From positions 1,798,001 through 1,862,000 of the forward strand of contig WJXW01000007.1 of the NCBI GenBank assembly GCA_015832175.1: a stretch of 64,000 bases of DNA, read 5' to 3'. The first letter of the stretch is position 1, and each line of letters starts with the position of its first letter. Both the position numbers and the translations under genes were made by a program. Below, in pieces: positions 45,691-57,100 of the stretch. A model generated the notes under the pieces. It was given only the letters and a program-made list of their open reading frames with translations, had not been told where the DNA came from and ran no database searches. Origin of the DNA: Paraphaeosphaeria minitans (lineage: Eukaryota > Ascomycota > Dothideomycetes > Pleosporales > Didymosphaeriaceae).

Positions 45691-46597
45691 TCATCGACAG
45701 TACTTTGCCCCCGGGTGGTCCCGCCCCTCGAAATCCGGGCACTCTCCATATATCACGTCCTCGAAACACTTCTTCCGCTCCTCCCCCTTCCGCTTCATGC
45801 ACTCCGGGTAGCGATATGTGTAGCCCAAAGGGTCGAATTCCTTAAACAAGCTCAACACTTGGCCGTTGTTCAGCGTCTTGATGCAGTGCTGCTGATTGTC
45901 GGGCCGGTACGGACACACCGCGGCGCAAGAGCCGGAGTAGCCGGCGTATTCCGCGAAGATGCCTTGTTTCTCTGCGCAGGGCAAGGCCTCGCCGCACATA
46001 ACCTTGCAGTCTATCATTATGCCGTCGCTGGGTGGGTACGAGAACGATTCGAACTCGGTGTCGATGAGCCTGGACACGGATTCGGTGGACTGGTGGGAGC
46101 CGTGGAGGATGGAAGAGTCCATGTGCGAGCGGAGGAAAGACTTGATCTCGTGCTTGCCCATCATGTTGATGTAATCGGTCTGGTCGCGGAAGAGGTTGAG
46201 GGCGAGCTTCTTGCGCTCTTTCGAATTGAGGCATTCGTGCTTTTGATGTCAGCTTCATTGAGCTGCCATGGGGAAGGGAAGAGGCCGAGAGGCCATGGGC
46301 GAGAAGAGATGGGGAGCGAAGCCGGAGTGAGCGCAAGGATGGACTTACGCCGTCTATCACATGTATGTGGTACATCTCATTGTCAGGGGTCTTGTAACAA
46401 ACCGCGGTACAGGCGTAGGTCTCGTGCAGATTCCGCGCATTGTGACATAGATTCTCGCAATTTATGCAGAAGCGGCCGCGCGCCTCCAGGTGCTTGGGCG
46501 AGGAGGAGATGGTGAGTGCTCTTGTACTGTTGGTAGGAGCAGCAAGGGTGATAGGAAGAACCGCAGCAGCGGTCGCGATGATAGTTTTGATAAGCAT
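45691..46597 (-). CDS. Secreted cysteine-rich protein of unknown function (16 Cys)
   Basis: Two exons (46597-46349, 46239-45691) give 265 residues. The signal peptide is MLIKTIIATAAAVLPITLA. Sixteen cysteines follow, an even number that suggests eight disulfides: a first group (FCINCENLC, YACTAVCY), then HECLN across the intron, then DCKVMCGEALPC, GSCAAVCPYRP, HCIKT, ECMKR, KCFED, GECPDF and the final YCR. One glycosylation site (NST) sits near the mature N-terminus. There is no catalytic motif. The acceptor follows a CTGAC branch point, and its alternative frames break the cysteine pattern. Possible effector, protease inhibitor-like or structural wall protein. Confidence 0.82.
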
Positions 46598-47615
46598 GGT
46601 GACTCGAGGTCGAATTTGGAGAAGACGTGATTGTCAAGATGAATTAAGTTGAGGATGTCGAAGAAACGACTGGAGAAGATACGACGAAAGACTATATAGA
46701 CAAGCTGAAGGAATTTTAATTCAACAATCCGTGATTGAGTGGACTCTGAAATGGCGTTTCACAGTATCGTTGGTAGCTGCTGGCTAGTAGGTATGGAATC
46801 GGGTACAAGTCAAGCCTGGTTTCGTTGGCGGTCTACCACAGTTCCCAACCGACCACTTTTCCAAAATATCCCCCAACACACGACGGCTCCATCCGTGCTT
46901 GTTGTGGAGAAACAAAAAATAGATTCTTCACATATGCTGTTCGAGATGGTTGGAAATGGTGCCCTCGGCAGTGGATATCCTACAAGGAGCGAGCTATTTC
47001 CTTGCATCGTGGACCCTTGATTGATACCACACAAGAAGCGGCCTACTTCCTTTAATCGTGGGCCCCTGAATGGATATCCCATAGGTAACGAATGGACCAG
47101 CATGAGACCCATGCCGAATGTACCTTGACAGGGAGGGCTACCCGACTAGTCGGTCCTTGCCAACGGCCTCAAGTTCATTCAAGAAAGCAACGTCGTGAGA
47201 TCAAATGGTGATTTGTCTACTGATACACTGCTTGTATCCCCTGTATGGCTTGTGATGTATCGTGTACAGATGAAGACAATCTCGATTGAAGGCAAGGAGG
47301 CATGGCGTGATGATCAAAAGGGATGCCGCGACCCAAACGTAAAGGCACGAATTCGTCGTCAGCCAACTGCACACAACGCAGCACTTGAGGTCACTCTCGA
47401 CAGCCCGATTGCCGATGTTCGGGTGATGCAGCATGTTGTGCCTGCGTCCGTCTTACACACGCGCGGTCTCGACAGTGCCGGGTCGGCACCTGGGTGTCAC
47501 TCGGTGTCCGAGCGCGGGTCGGCGATGTGCCCCTCCACGTTTCATGGGCTGCAGCCCCGCGCTGCGAACTTTCTGCTCAGCACAACAACATCCGCAACGC
47601 AAATCAACATTCACA
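46598..47615. promoter_or_regulatory. Divergent intergenic region (Cys-rich protein / adenosine kinase)
   Basis: About 1 kb without a supported gene. It contains an imperfect 50-bp tandem duplication at about 46975-47073. Confidence 0.5.
46975..47073. repeat. Imperfect 50-bp tandem duplication
   Basis: Two copies align over CACAAGAAGCGGCCTACTTCC and ACAAGGAGCGAGCTATTTCC-like parts, and over ATCGTGG(A/G)CCC(T/C)TGA. The copies differ at about one site in five. Confidence 0.5.
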
Positions 47616-48818
47616 ATGGCCAAGGGAAACTTTGAACTTCTGGCACTGGAGAACCCTCTCCTCGACATCCAGGGTGTCGGGTACGTTCCTCCCGCCGCAA
47701 TTGGCGCAAATTAGTAACTGCGAGTGAAGCTAACCGTCTGCCCGCAGCGACGAGAAGCTGCTCGAGAAGTACGGCCTCAAGGCTAACGATGCCATCCTCG
47801 CCGAGGAGAAGCACCTTGGTCTCTTCGAGGACCTGATTCAAAACTACAACGCCGTGCTTATTGCCGGTGGAGCTGCCCAAAACTCTGCCCGCGGTGCACA
47901 GTACATCCTCCCCGAGGACTCGACCGTCTACATTGGCTGCGTTGGCAAGGACAAGTACGGCCAGACGCTTGAGGACATCAACAAGAAGGCTGGTGTCAAG
48001 ACCGTCTACCGCTATGATGAGAAGGCCCCTACCGGCCGCTGCGGTGTCGTCATCACCGGCCAGAACCGCTCGCTGTGCACAGATCTTGCTGCCGCCAACC
48101 TGTACAACGTTGAACACTTGAAGCAACCCGAGGTCTGGAAGTACGTCGAAGGCGCCAAGATCTTCTACGTCGGTGGCTACCATCTGACTGTCTCTGTGCC
48201 TGCCATCCTGGCCATTGCCGAGCACGCTGCTGCCAACGACAAGGTGCGCATGAAGACTCATATGAAGTGGAATATCGTTGACGTTCTGCAGACCTTCGTC
48301 CTCAACCTCTCCGCTCCCTTCATCTCGCAGTTCTTCAAGGACCAGCTGGACTCTGTCATCCCCTACGTTGACATCCTAATCGGAAACGAGTCCGAGGCTG
48401 CCGCATACGCTGAGTCCCACGACATTGCGTCAAAGGATGTCAAGGAGATTGCTAAGGAAATTGCCAAGCTCCCTAAGAAGAACTCCAAGAAGGAGCGCAC
48501 TGTCGTCTTCACTCAGGGCACTGACGCCACTATCACCGTCACAGGCTCCGAGGCCGCTGAATACCCCGTCCACGCGATCAGCTCGGACAAGATCAACGAC
48601 ACCAACGGTGCAGGGTATGAGCTCCGAGATCCAGGTTAGAGATTGGGGTATGCTGATTAGATTCCAGTGACGCTTTCGCCGGCGGTTTTCTCGCCGGTAT
48701 TGTCGCGGGCGACAACCTCAAGACCGCTGTCGACAAGGGCCAGTGGCTGGCCAAGCTGAGCATCCAAGAGCTGGGCCCATCATACCCGGAGCCTAAGCAG
48801 ACCTACACGTCCAGCTGA
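47616..48818 (+). CDS. Adenosine kinase
   Basis: Four exons (47616-47680, 47748-48243, 48292-48614, 48668-48818) give 344 residues, the family length. It phosphorylates adenosine to AMP, part of purine salvage and of the methyl cycle. Motifs are LLALENPLLDIQGVGDEKLL, AGGAAQNSARGAQYIL, FYVGGYHLTVSVPAI, VDILIGNESEA and the PfkB signature NGAGDAFAGGFLAG, whose Gly codon is split by the last intron. The third intron (48244-48291) is exactly 48 nt, has no stop and would add 16 residues if kept; removal restores NDKTFVLNLSAPFIS, the family form. Codon use is strongly biased, as for a highly expressed gene. Confidence 0.95.
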
Positions 48819-49509
48819 ACGCTTAGCAGAGAGCGTAGAGTTCGTGTATTTCAACAATCTACGAGAGCGCATCCAGGCAAAGACGATTTGCTTGTAAATT
48901 AGGGCGATTCGGCCCGCTTCAACATATCCAGCTATCTGGGAGCATGGCCTCGCTATAGAGGGATAGGAATGGCCGTTCAACAGTTATCGGCACGAGGGAT
49001 AGGCACAATATGCCTGAAAAGCAATCCATAAATACCCGCTTTCCAACCTTCAAACTTGCATGTTGCTCGCCATGTCATACTCGTCACACCGCCTTTCAAG
49101 CCATAAATATGCAGCGGGGCGGACGTTCGCCTCTGATGTAGTATTTGGGGGCCGCTTCGCGTGACACTACCCGAAACGAGCGCAGCTGAGCCAGCCTAAC
49201 TCCTGAACCAACCACACTTTAACTACATGCCACTGTATCGACACATACGCCTTGCTCGACAAATTTTTTGCTCGTTGAACTTTACCGCTACACGAAATCA
49301 TCTAGCACCCGAGAGCTAACTGCGATATTCCTGTCTTATTGTTGCGATTTCTATCGCCGTTCACGTCTGATCGTCGTTGCAGGCACCAAGGTAAAAAATC
49401 TTGTCTACCTAGCGTAACATTCCTTTTTGATGAAATAGAGGTATTTGACGATGGGTCTCAACATAATACTTGAGGTTGATCTGGTCGATGCAGAACTAAT
49501 TCAAACGGT
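48819..49509. other. Intergenic region
   Basis: No gene seen. TACCTAG at 49406-49412 lies about 100 bp before the CorA-like start. Confidence 0.5.
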
Positions 49510-51131
49510 ATGAGCCAACCTGCAATAAAGTTGCAGTTTGCAGATTCAGAGAGTACAAGTCGGCCCGCCTCATCATCGGAGCCTCCTGCGACGGATTACA
49601 TTGCTAAGGTTCTTGAAGAAGCTAGCAACGATGACCTAACTCAAAGCTTTTCGAATCTACAGACAGCACCACCCAAGATCGCTTACTTCGGATCAAGTCC
49701 ATATACTGAACACTCCTTCATCTCGCCTTCCTCAACGAGGGACACTTTACAGATCGACGAGTTATTCCGGAAAGCTGAAGCCGACCGAGATAATGCCGCA
49801 ATTTGCATCATTGAGAACATTTCGCCTGCCTACATTGGCATTCTTGGTCCTGCATGGAACATCAGCGCTTCCTTCTTCGCCAACCACTCAAAACACACAA
49901 ACAAAGATCATTTCTGGGGCCGACCTATTCGCTGGTCTTGGGAGCCGAACGATGAAGACCCCCGAGTGATGTCCTACCCGACACACATCCATCTTGATGG
50001 CATGTTCGAGTATCACCATCTGGATATAATACATCAAGCGGAAAGGCTGGGATACTTCCCTAACACGTTCCCAAGAGACTGCTTTAAAGAGGGAAAATAT
50101 CCGGTTCAATCGAACACACGAATATCGTATTGCCGTGTACATCCAAAACTTTGTGAGCTGGGCCTCCTACTTAACGAACAACGAAGCTAACATGTAGCCG
50201 AGACTTGTTTCTTGTGGATGCGCCCCTCGCCTGGACTCATGGCCTTAGGTCTACAGACAATGACCTCCGAACAACACTTCGACTGCAATATTCCCGCAGC
50301 CGTGGCGGTATTCTTCTGCCGCAGCTGTTCAACCGCGACCATTACAGTCTGTTCGAATCCCTGCGCACCGTGTTCCAACACGGCTGGCATTCATCTCTCC
50401 TCTTTGAAGATATTAAAGGCGTCCTACCAGGCCACCCCATGCTGTACATGATTAGCAGTTCTCTCTGGGAGACTAACCTTGGTTTTTTGACCGCCACAAT
50501 CCGCAACATTAGTTTTCGTGACCTTCGTAACCCCAGCGACTCCACAAACGACAAGCTTCATGATCAACGACAAGATCTTGACTACCTCCGCACCTTCGTA
50601 ATGGAGACGCTCAAATGGCACCCTTCTACGCTCCCATCATACTTCCTCAGCCTGCACAAGTACAATGAACGCCATCGTTCTAATATCGCAGACAACTCCG
50701 AGCATCCTCTACAAAACCTGACGCGCATTCTCGAGGACGCAGAAAAACTTCAGCGCTTCCTCATCGATACGTTCCAGCTGCTCATGAGCTCCATCAGCGT
50801 CCGCGAGAGCAGGCTGAGCATCGAACAAGCTCGGTTGAGCGCGGAACAGGCGCGACGTAGCGCATGGCTCACGCAACTGGCCAGCGTTTATCTTCCGCTT
50901 TCTGTGGTGACGGGCATTTTTGGGATGAACCTCAAGGAGATTAGCGATAGACCGCCGAGATGGTGGTGGGCGGCTGTTGTGTTGGTTGTGCTGGTGGTTT
51001 GTACCATGGGCGTTTACTATTCGCTGAAGGAAGTGGGGACGATTGCTCAGGGGATAAGGCAGAAGAGGGAGGAAGGACAGCAAGAGAAACAAGCTCGAGA
51101 GAAGATCAGGGAGAAGGGTGTTGGCGTTTGA
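49510..51131 (+). CDS. CorA-like Mg2+ transporter family protein
   Basis: Two exons (49510-50152, 50203-51131) give 523 residues. The N-terminal 350 residues are a soluble alpha/beta part, including IRWSWEPNDEDPR and FPRDCFKEG. A long helix follows (LTRILEDAEKLQRFLIDTFQ through RLSIEQARLSAEQAR), then TM1 ending in the CorA signature VTGIFGMNLKE (GMN), a short loop, and TM2 (WWWAAVVLVVLVVCTMGVYY). The C-terminus is a charged Lys/Glu/Gln tail. The acceptor used is the second AG after the branch point, because only it keeps the frame (KLYLFLVDAPLAW). Fungi have many divergent CorA-like proteins of unknown ion specificity; GMN supports divalent-cation transport. Confidence 0.88.
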
Positions 51132-52420
51132 TGGTAAGGAGGCAGGTGCTCCTGGGTGTTCAGCAGATGCTGAGTCTTATGTTGTTGATTGTTCTACTAT
51201 TGCTCACGACGTTGACGCACGAGTGCACCCAACGCTATGAGAGCGGTACGAAATGATAATTTGAAGAAATTTATCACGTTTAGTAATGTAGACAGTAGGT
51301 TAGGTGCAATTTGATGATGTCCAAAAGCAGGTCAAGAAGACAGCGCCAAGACTTCACAAAAAGCGCCACCCGTTCAAGGGCTGTATCTCATTCGACACGC
51401 GATACTGCGTCTAGGTCTCCCAATCATCGATAGCACTGACGAGTCAAATGCCGCCTGCAAAACCATGTTTGTGCATTCACAATTAGTAGTCTATTCGCGG
51501 TGGTCTAGGTATTCATTCTCGTCACAATCTTCACAAGGCCAATGTCGATCGGACATCTCTATTGGCCACGGGTCATCACTGACCGCAACACGCTCTTCTT
51601 CTTTGAACAGCTTTGCCTGCTCTAGTCGATGAAGCGCTTAATAAATTCAACGCCTGATTTCGTTATGCTAGTCATCCGCATCAACAATCCGGTGGTCCTT
51701 GTCCAGCTGGTTGAGAGGCGAGGTTTTCTTCAAATTCAATGTGTACGCAAGGACATCAAACCTATGCGTGGAAACAACGATGGCCTAAAGTGGAGTGGCA
51801 AGCTAAGAAGCAGAGTTTACAAATAAGAGGAAGGCAGAGACTGGAGAGACGACTGTCTATCGGACGCGACTGCTTCATCACGCGCCTGCTTTTTGTGTTT
51901 AAGTGGTGACAGGGTCCTTTCAAAGGCCACCACTTATGCGGCGTATTAGTACGGTGATCGGAGAAAAATTCGGGTTCGGCCCCTTTTTCAAACCATTGCT
52001 CGTCGATTTCCCAACCTCACCATTACCCCTCTGCACTCTTTTTTGTGGTAAGGAGGTAGCTTGACTTTGAGCTGGGCTCTATTGTTTGGGATAAACTCCA
52101 TGTATTTTGGTACGACGTTGTGTATCTCTAGCCGCGAATGCTGTGTGGTAGGTATGAAGCATCAAAACCGGTTAGTAGGTTTTCAAGATGTGAATATTGG
52201 TGTCGAGGCGGTAGGCTTTACTGTAGGTAAGTGTTGGAGTTGTTTGGACAGGAAGGTTCACTTCGCCGCCCAGGTCAGTACGGAAGGGTCGACTGTGTCG
52301 AAGTCCGCTCGGTTCCTAGATCCAGCCGGCTTGACTTCTTCTCTCTACACAACGCAGCTCTTGAGGGTTGCGACCCCACAGTGTAAAGATTCCATCTTTC
52401 CCACGTATCGATTAAGCAAC
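51132..52420. other. Intergenic region
   Basis: About 1.3 kb, relatively AT-rich, without a supported gene. The open frame upstream of 52421 in the PAP2 frame starts only with TTG and has no family pattern, so it is probably leader. Confidence 0.5.
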
Positions 52421-53697
52421 ATGGCCGCTCTGCAACTCCCACAACTGCACGAACTCTCAACACTTCCAACTCGCGACCCTGAAAATGTTCCACCCTTCAT
52501 ACCAAACGAGCCTCCTCAGGCCGCCCGCTTCGCCCGTCTTCGCCGCCGTCTTCCTGCCTTTCCCTCAGCCCGCAACAACCCAACCACCCCCAGCAAACTT
52601 TCCCGCCTGCGTGCTCACCTCCCCAAGTTCCGCGCGCCTAATCCCCCAGACCGTCCAACTTTCAAGGAATGGCTCCAGTGCTGCTGGCTTGACGTCCTCA
52701 CGCAGCTGCTCTGCGTCCTGGTCGCCTTCATCATCTACTTGACGGCGCCCCCGCTCATGACGCGCTACTTCCCCCTGTACCCAGGCATTCACTCTACGCC
52801 GTGGGGCCTCAAATATGGCCAGCCTTACATTGGCGAGTATATCAACACCACCTGGAGCGCGGCGATCAGCTTCGTTGTTCCTTTTCTGATCATGACGGCG
52901 GTGTCGGGGTGGTGGTTTAACAGCTTCTGGGACGGGAACGCCGCTGTGAGTCTCCCTTCTCTTCCCCCATTCCCTACAACTACGCCAATTCCATGCTGAC
53001 AAGACTCGGAATCAAACAGTGTATCGGCCTCGGCTACGCCCTCGCCACCTCCACGGTCTTCCAATCCCTCATCAAAGTCTCCATCGGCGGTCTTCGCCCA
53101 CACTTCCTCTCGCTGTGCGACCCGCCCATCCCGCCCGCCTACGGTGCCATTGGCCACGCCCCAGGGGTAATGTACTACACAACCGACGTCTGCCGCGGGG
53201 ACCCGGACAAGCTGCGCGAGGCGCAGATGAGCTTCCCGTCTGGCCACGCGTGCGCGGCGTTCGCAGGGTTCGGCTTCCTCGCGCTGTACTTCAACGCCAA
53301 GTTCGGAATCCTGGGACATAAGCCACGGGAGGCAGAGAAGGAGGATGTGAAGCCCGGAGCGCGAGGCGTGCAGGTCAGTGTGGAGGAGGTGCGGCAGGAG
53401 CGTCGTCGCTTCACGCGGATTCCGCACTGGCGGCTCGCCCTGTTTGCTCTGCCGGTGCTGATTGCGGTTATCATGGCTGCGAGCAAGATCAGGGATATGT
53501 AGCATCACCCTGTTGATGTGGTGTTTGGGGCGTGTGTGGGGACGCTGTTTGCGCTTATGGCGTATCGGATGGTGTATAGGAGTGTGTGGAATCAGAAGAA
53601 GAATCATTTGGCGCGGGAGGTGAGTGGTGAGGATGGTATGAGGGATGATGTGACAGTGGGAGAGTCTGGGGCAGGTGACAAGGGGTATGTTGTTTGA
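52421..53697 (+). pseudogene. PAP2 lipid phosphatase interrupted by an in-frame TAG
   Basis: Two exons: 52421-52945, then 53020 to a TAG at 53500-53502. After the TAG the same frame stays open to a TGA at 53695-53697. Motif C1 is KVSIGGLRPHF, motif C2 is MSFPSGHACAAF, and motif C3 should be SRxxxxxHxxxD. The sequence reads SKIRDM, stop, HHPVDVVFG, so the stop falls inside C3 and cuts off the catalytic histidine, the aspartate and the last membrane segment. About six membrane spans are visible. Relatives dephosphorylate phosphatidate and diacylglycerol pyrophosphate. Either the gene is dead, the stop is read through, or the base is wrong; a CAG to TAG change would explain it. The downstream 64 codons still look like normal protein. 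Confidence 0.85.
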
Positions 53698-54140
53698 AGG
53701 TGGTGGGAGAGGTGGAGTGCAGGTGAGAAAGAGGGGGTTAGCCCTCCTCTCTTTTGGCAGCGGGCTTTCTTTTGTTCTAGAGCGTTTTGAATACCTACCT
53801 TTTTTTCGAAGTTGCGTATGTGCGGTGCGACGTATGTGTCTACAAGCTCTTCGGGATATCGAAGGTAATGCGATGGCCGCTGGAAAACCGTGGTATAGGC
53901 AGGTAGACTTTTTTTAGACGATCCAAGCTAGGTTACCGTGAAGAAAGTCTGCCGCATCTGAGATTTGGCAAGACTGAACAGCACAAACTCACCATCTTGA
54001 TAAGTATCTCCACTCTCATTTCCATATCCAATACACATCCGAAAAGCGGTATAATACGCCGTCCCATGCACTATAATACACACATCGCCTCCATATTTTA
54101 CACCAGTACACCATCTTCCCACTCACACATCTTTCCCCCA
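53698..54140. other. Convergent intergenic region
   Basis: No gene seen between the PAP2 gene and the stop of the MoaC-bearing ORF. Confidence 0.5.
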
Positions 54141-57100
54141 TTATTCCTCCCCCCGACTCTCCCACCCTTCCTCCCTCCACGTCCCACTCCTCCCCCCCTC
54201 CTTCAGCACCACCCTGACATCACCAATCGAAATTCCCTTGTCAACCGCTTTGCACATGTCCACCACGCTCAGCGCCGATCCCATAACACTCGTCAACGCC
54301 TCCATCTCCACGCCCGTCTGCCCCGTGCAGCTGACCTTGCTCTCCACGACAATGCTACCAAAGTCCCTCGCCTCCCCACCGTTGCCCGCGACGCACGACG
54401 GCGACGAAACCGGCAGGACAACGTGCAAGGTGACGCCGACGTGCGTCAGCGCGATGGGGTGGCACAGGGGGATCAGCGTCGGCGTGTGCTTCGCGGCCAT
54501 GATGCCCGCGATGCGGCTCACGCTCAGCACGTCGCCCTTCTTGTTGGACGCGGCGTGGATGAGGGAGAGCGGGGTGGGGTTGCTGAAGCGCACGGTGCCG
54601 GTGGCGATGGCGGTGCGTTCGGTCGAGGGCTTGGACGCGACCGAGACCATGTGCGCGGCACCCGAGGATGTGAGATGGGGCAGGGAGGTCTGGAGGTGGT
54701 TCTCCGAGGGGGAGGGGGCCGTGCGGGGTTGGGTGCTGACGTGACGGTCGGCTTGGGAGCTCTCCTCGACTTTTGAGCCTTTGTCGGTCGAGGTGGAGTA
54801 CGCCCGGCGAGAGACGAGTGTGTGGTACCCGGCTGCGTTTGCGGCTTTCCACATGGAGGAGGCGCCGTAGCGGTAGCCTTTGGCTTTGCTTTTGCCAGTA
54901 GTGAAGGGCAGATCCTCGAGTATGAGCTGCTTTCCTTTTTCCGCCTCCTTCGCCACGCCGAATCTCTTCCCTTTCTCTTCATCGAATCTCTTCTCCCTCT
55001 CTTCATCCACGACAGCGCCTTCGTCGTCCAAAAAGCCCAGCCCGGCATCCATCTGCGCCCAGTCGAGCCGAGTGTTCCTCTTGACACGATCGGGGTCGAT
55101 CTTCCTTTCTTCCTGCCTTATGAAGACTTCCACCCACCGCGTCGCCATGCGCGTTGCGGCGCGCTGGGAGAGATCGTGGTCGAGCACCATCTGGTCCAGC
55201 AGCGCGCGCACGTCCTGGCTGACGTGTGGATCGGCGTCCGCGCTCTCGGCGTTCATCTTGTCGTTGCGCGTCTGCCACTTCCAGATGAGAATCTTGAGCC
55301 ACGTCTGGAGTGTCTTGCGCTGCTTTGATTTCCACACGTCGTAGGGCAGCGTGTCCATCAGGGGGTAGTCCTGCTTCAATTTCTGGCTGAGCTTGAAAAT
55401 ATGGTCTTGCAGCTCTGGAACATCGGCCTCGACGTTGACGGTAAGGTGGTCGTCGATGGCAACTTTTGCGGAGGCGGATAGTTGTGCTTTGAGTTGGTCG
55501 GAGAGCGAACGGGGGAGCAGCGCATCGGGTGAGGTGCTTGGCCACGTGCGGACGGACTGGAGTTTGTCTGACGCGCCCAAAGCATCGAGAGCCTCCTTTT
55601 GCTCTACTCTCTGCTGTCGGATTAACGGTACGTCTGGGTGTCGCGGGTCAAATTGGGCGTTTTTGAGGTCTGGGTTCGAATTGGAGTATCGTATAAAAGA
55701 ATGCAGCCTGTGCTCGTCTTCGACGGTAGCAGCCTCTTTCTCCAGTTCGCGAAGCACGTCTTCAAGCTTCCTCGCGGTTCCCACGCGGAGACGACCCTCG
55801 TGCTGGGCTCCAGAGGCCAGCTTCTTGAGATGCGCAATGGACTGATGTATGTCGCGCAGCTGCCGTTGTCGCAATTCCGCAGTAGGATCTCGCTGTTCGG
55901 GCAAAATATCGTTGGGCTCAGCGTGACGACTTTCGGTTTGGCGAGCGACAGCTTCGAGGGCTCGAATTGTGTCTTCATCTCGTGACGCTGTGTCCCTTGA
56001 TTCGATGTATTCGATATCCTTCCGGTCACTTAGTGGCTGTTTTTCGATTTCGCGAGCGACAGGTTCGAGGTTTCGCCTTGCGTTCTCATCTCCTCCCTTT
56101 GTAGCTCTATTTTCGTTGTACTCCATGCTCTCCTTGCTGTTCCGTGGATCCACGCTCGTCTTGATGCTCTGTGGCTCCATGCTCTTTGATCTTTTGTCAC
56201 CCTTGCCTGCATTTTTCTCCACGATAGGCTCCATTTTTGGCCACACGTCTTCTTCGGGTTTGCGTTCGCTCTTGCGTTCGGGCTCGCTCTTGGGTTGTTG
56301 CTGCTTGGTGCATGTTGGCAAAAGACTTTCAAGTACGTCCGGCGTTTCGAGAGGTTTTGTTTCCTCTGCCGCAGTCTTCCCACCAGCTTCCATGTCCCTG
56401 CCCCACGTCGCAGCGAGAGAGTTGTCCCAGCTCACCTTCGCATACCCCCGCTCGAGGCGCACAGCATCTCTCTTCTTCGCCCCATTCACTTTCTTCTGTG
56501 CTCGCTCAGCATACCTATTCTGCATCCTCTCATCCCGCGCAACCGCTATTATTTTTTCTTCCACACTCAATTTCCCCTTTTCTTGATCGACTTGCTGAAT
56601 CGTCTCCATGCTGTCCGGCCCTAGTAGCTCCAAGTGTGACCTGAAGGTTTGCAGTGTTTGCTCGAGCTCGTGGATATCCGCCTTCCACGCATGCTCCAGC
56701 TGCTTGCGCATCTCCACCTCCTTGAGCGCCACCGCCGCGATCTTCTTGTTGCGGCGCCACATCGCGCGCAACGTCACCTTGCCCATCTTCGTTCCAAATT
56801 TGGACTGGATCCTGTCCCACCAAGCTCTGAACTTGCCGGGATCGTGCTGCGGTGGTTGCTCCTTTGCGATCTCCAGCCTCATCTCCAGGTTTCCGATCTT
56901 CTCCTGCACAGCCTTGGCTTGTACCGACTTGTCGACGGAGGTCTCGGCGTAATTGTGGTCAAGGAATAATTTCGTGGGTATGACAGTATTTCCGGAGACG
57001 GTCTTGATGCTGCTGCACACCTGCCGCTGCGCCATCCTGTCGTCCATGCCGATGTGTATCTTCTGCAGCTCCTCGACAGCTCTGAGGCTCGTCTCTATCG

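Noticed and set aside
52061..52420. 120-codon N-terminal extension of the PAP2 frame
   Set aside because: It starts with TTG, lacks homology-like features, and the ATG at 52421 sits in a good context just before the conserved part.
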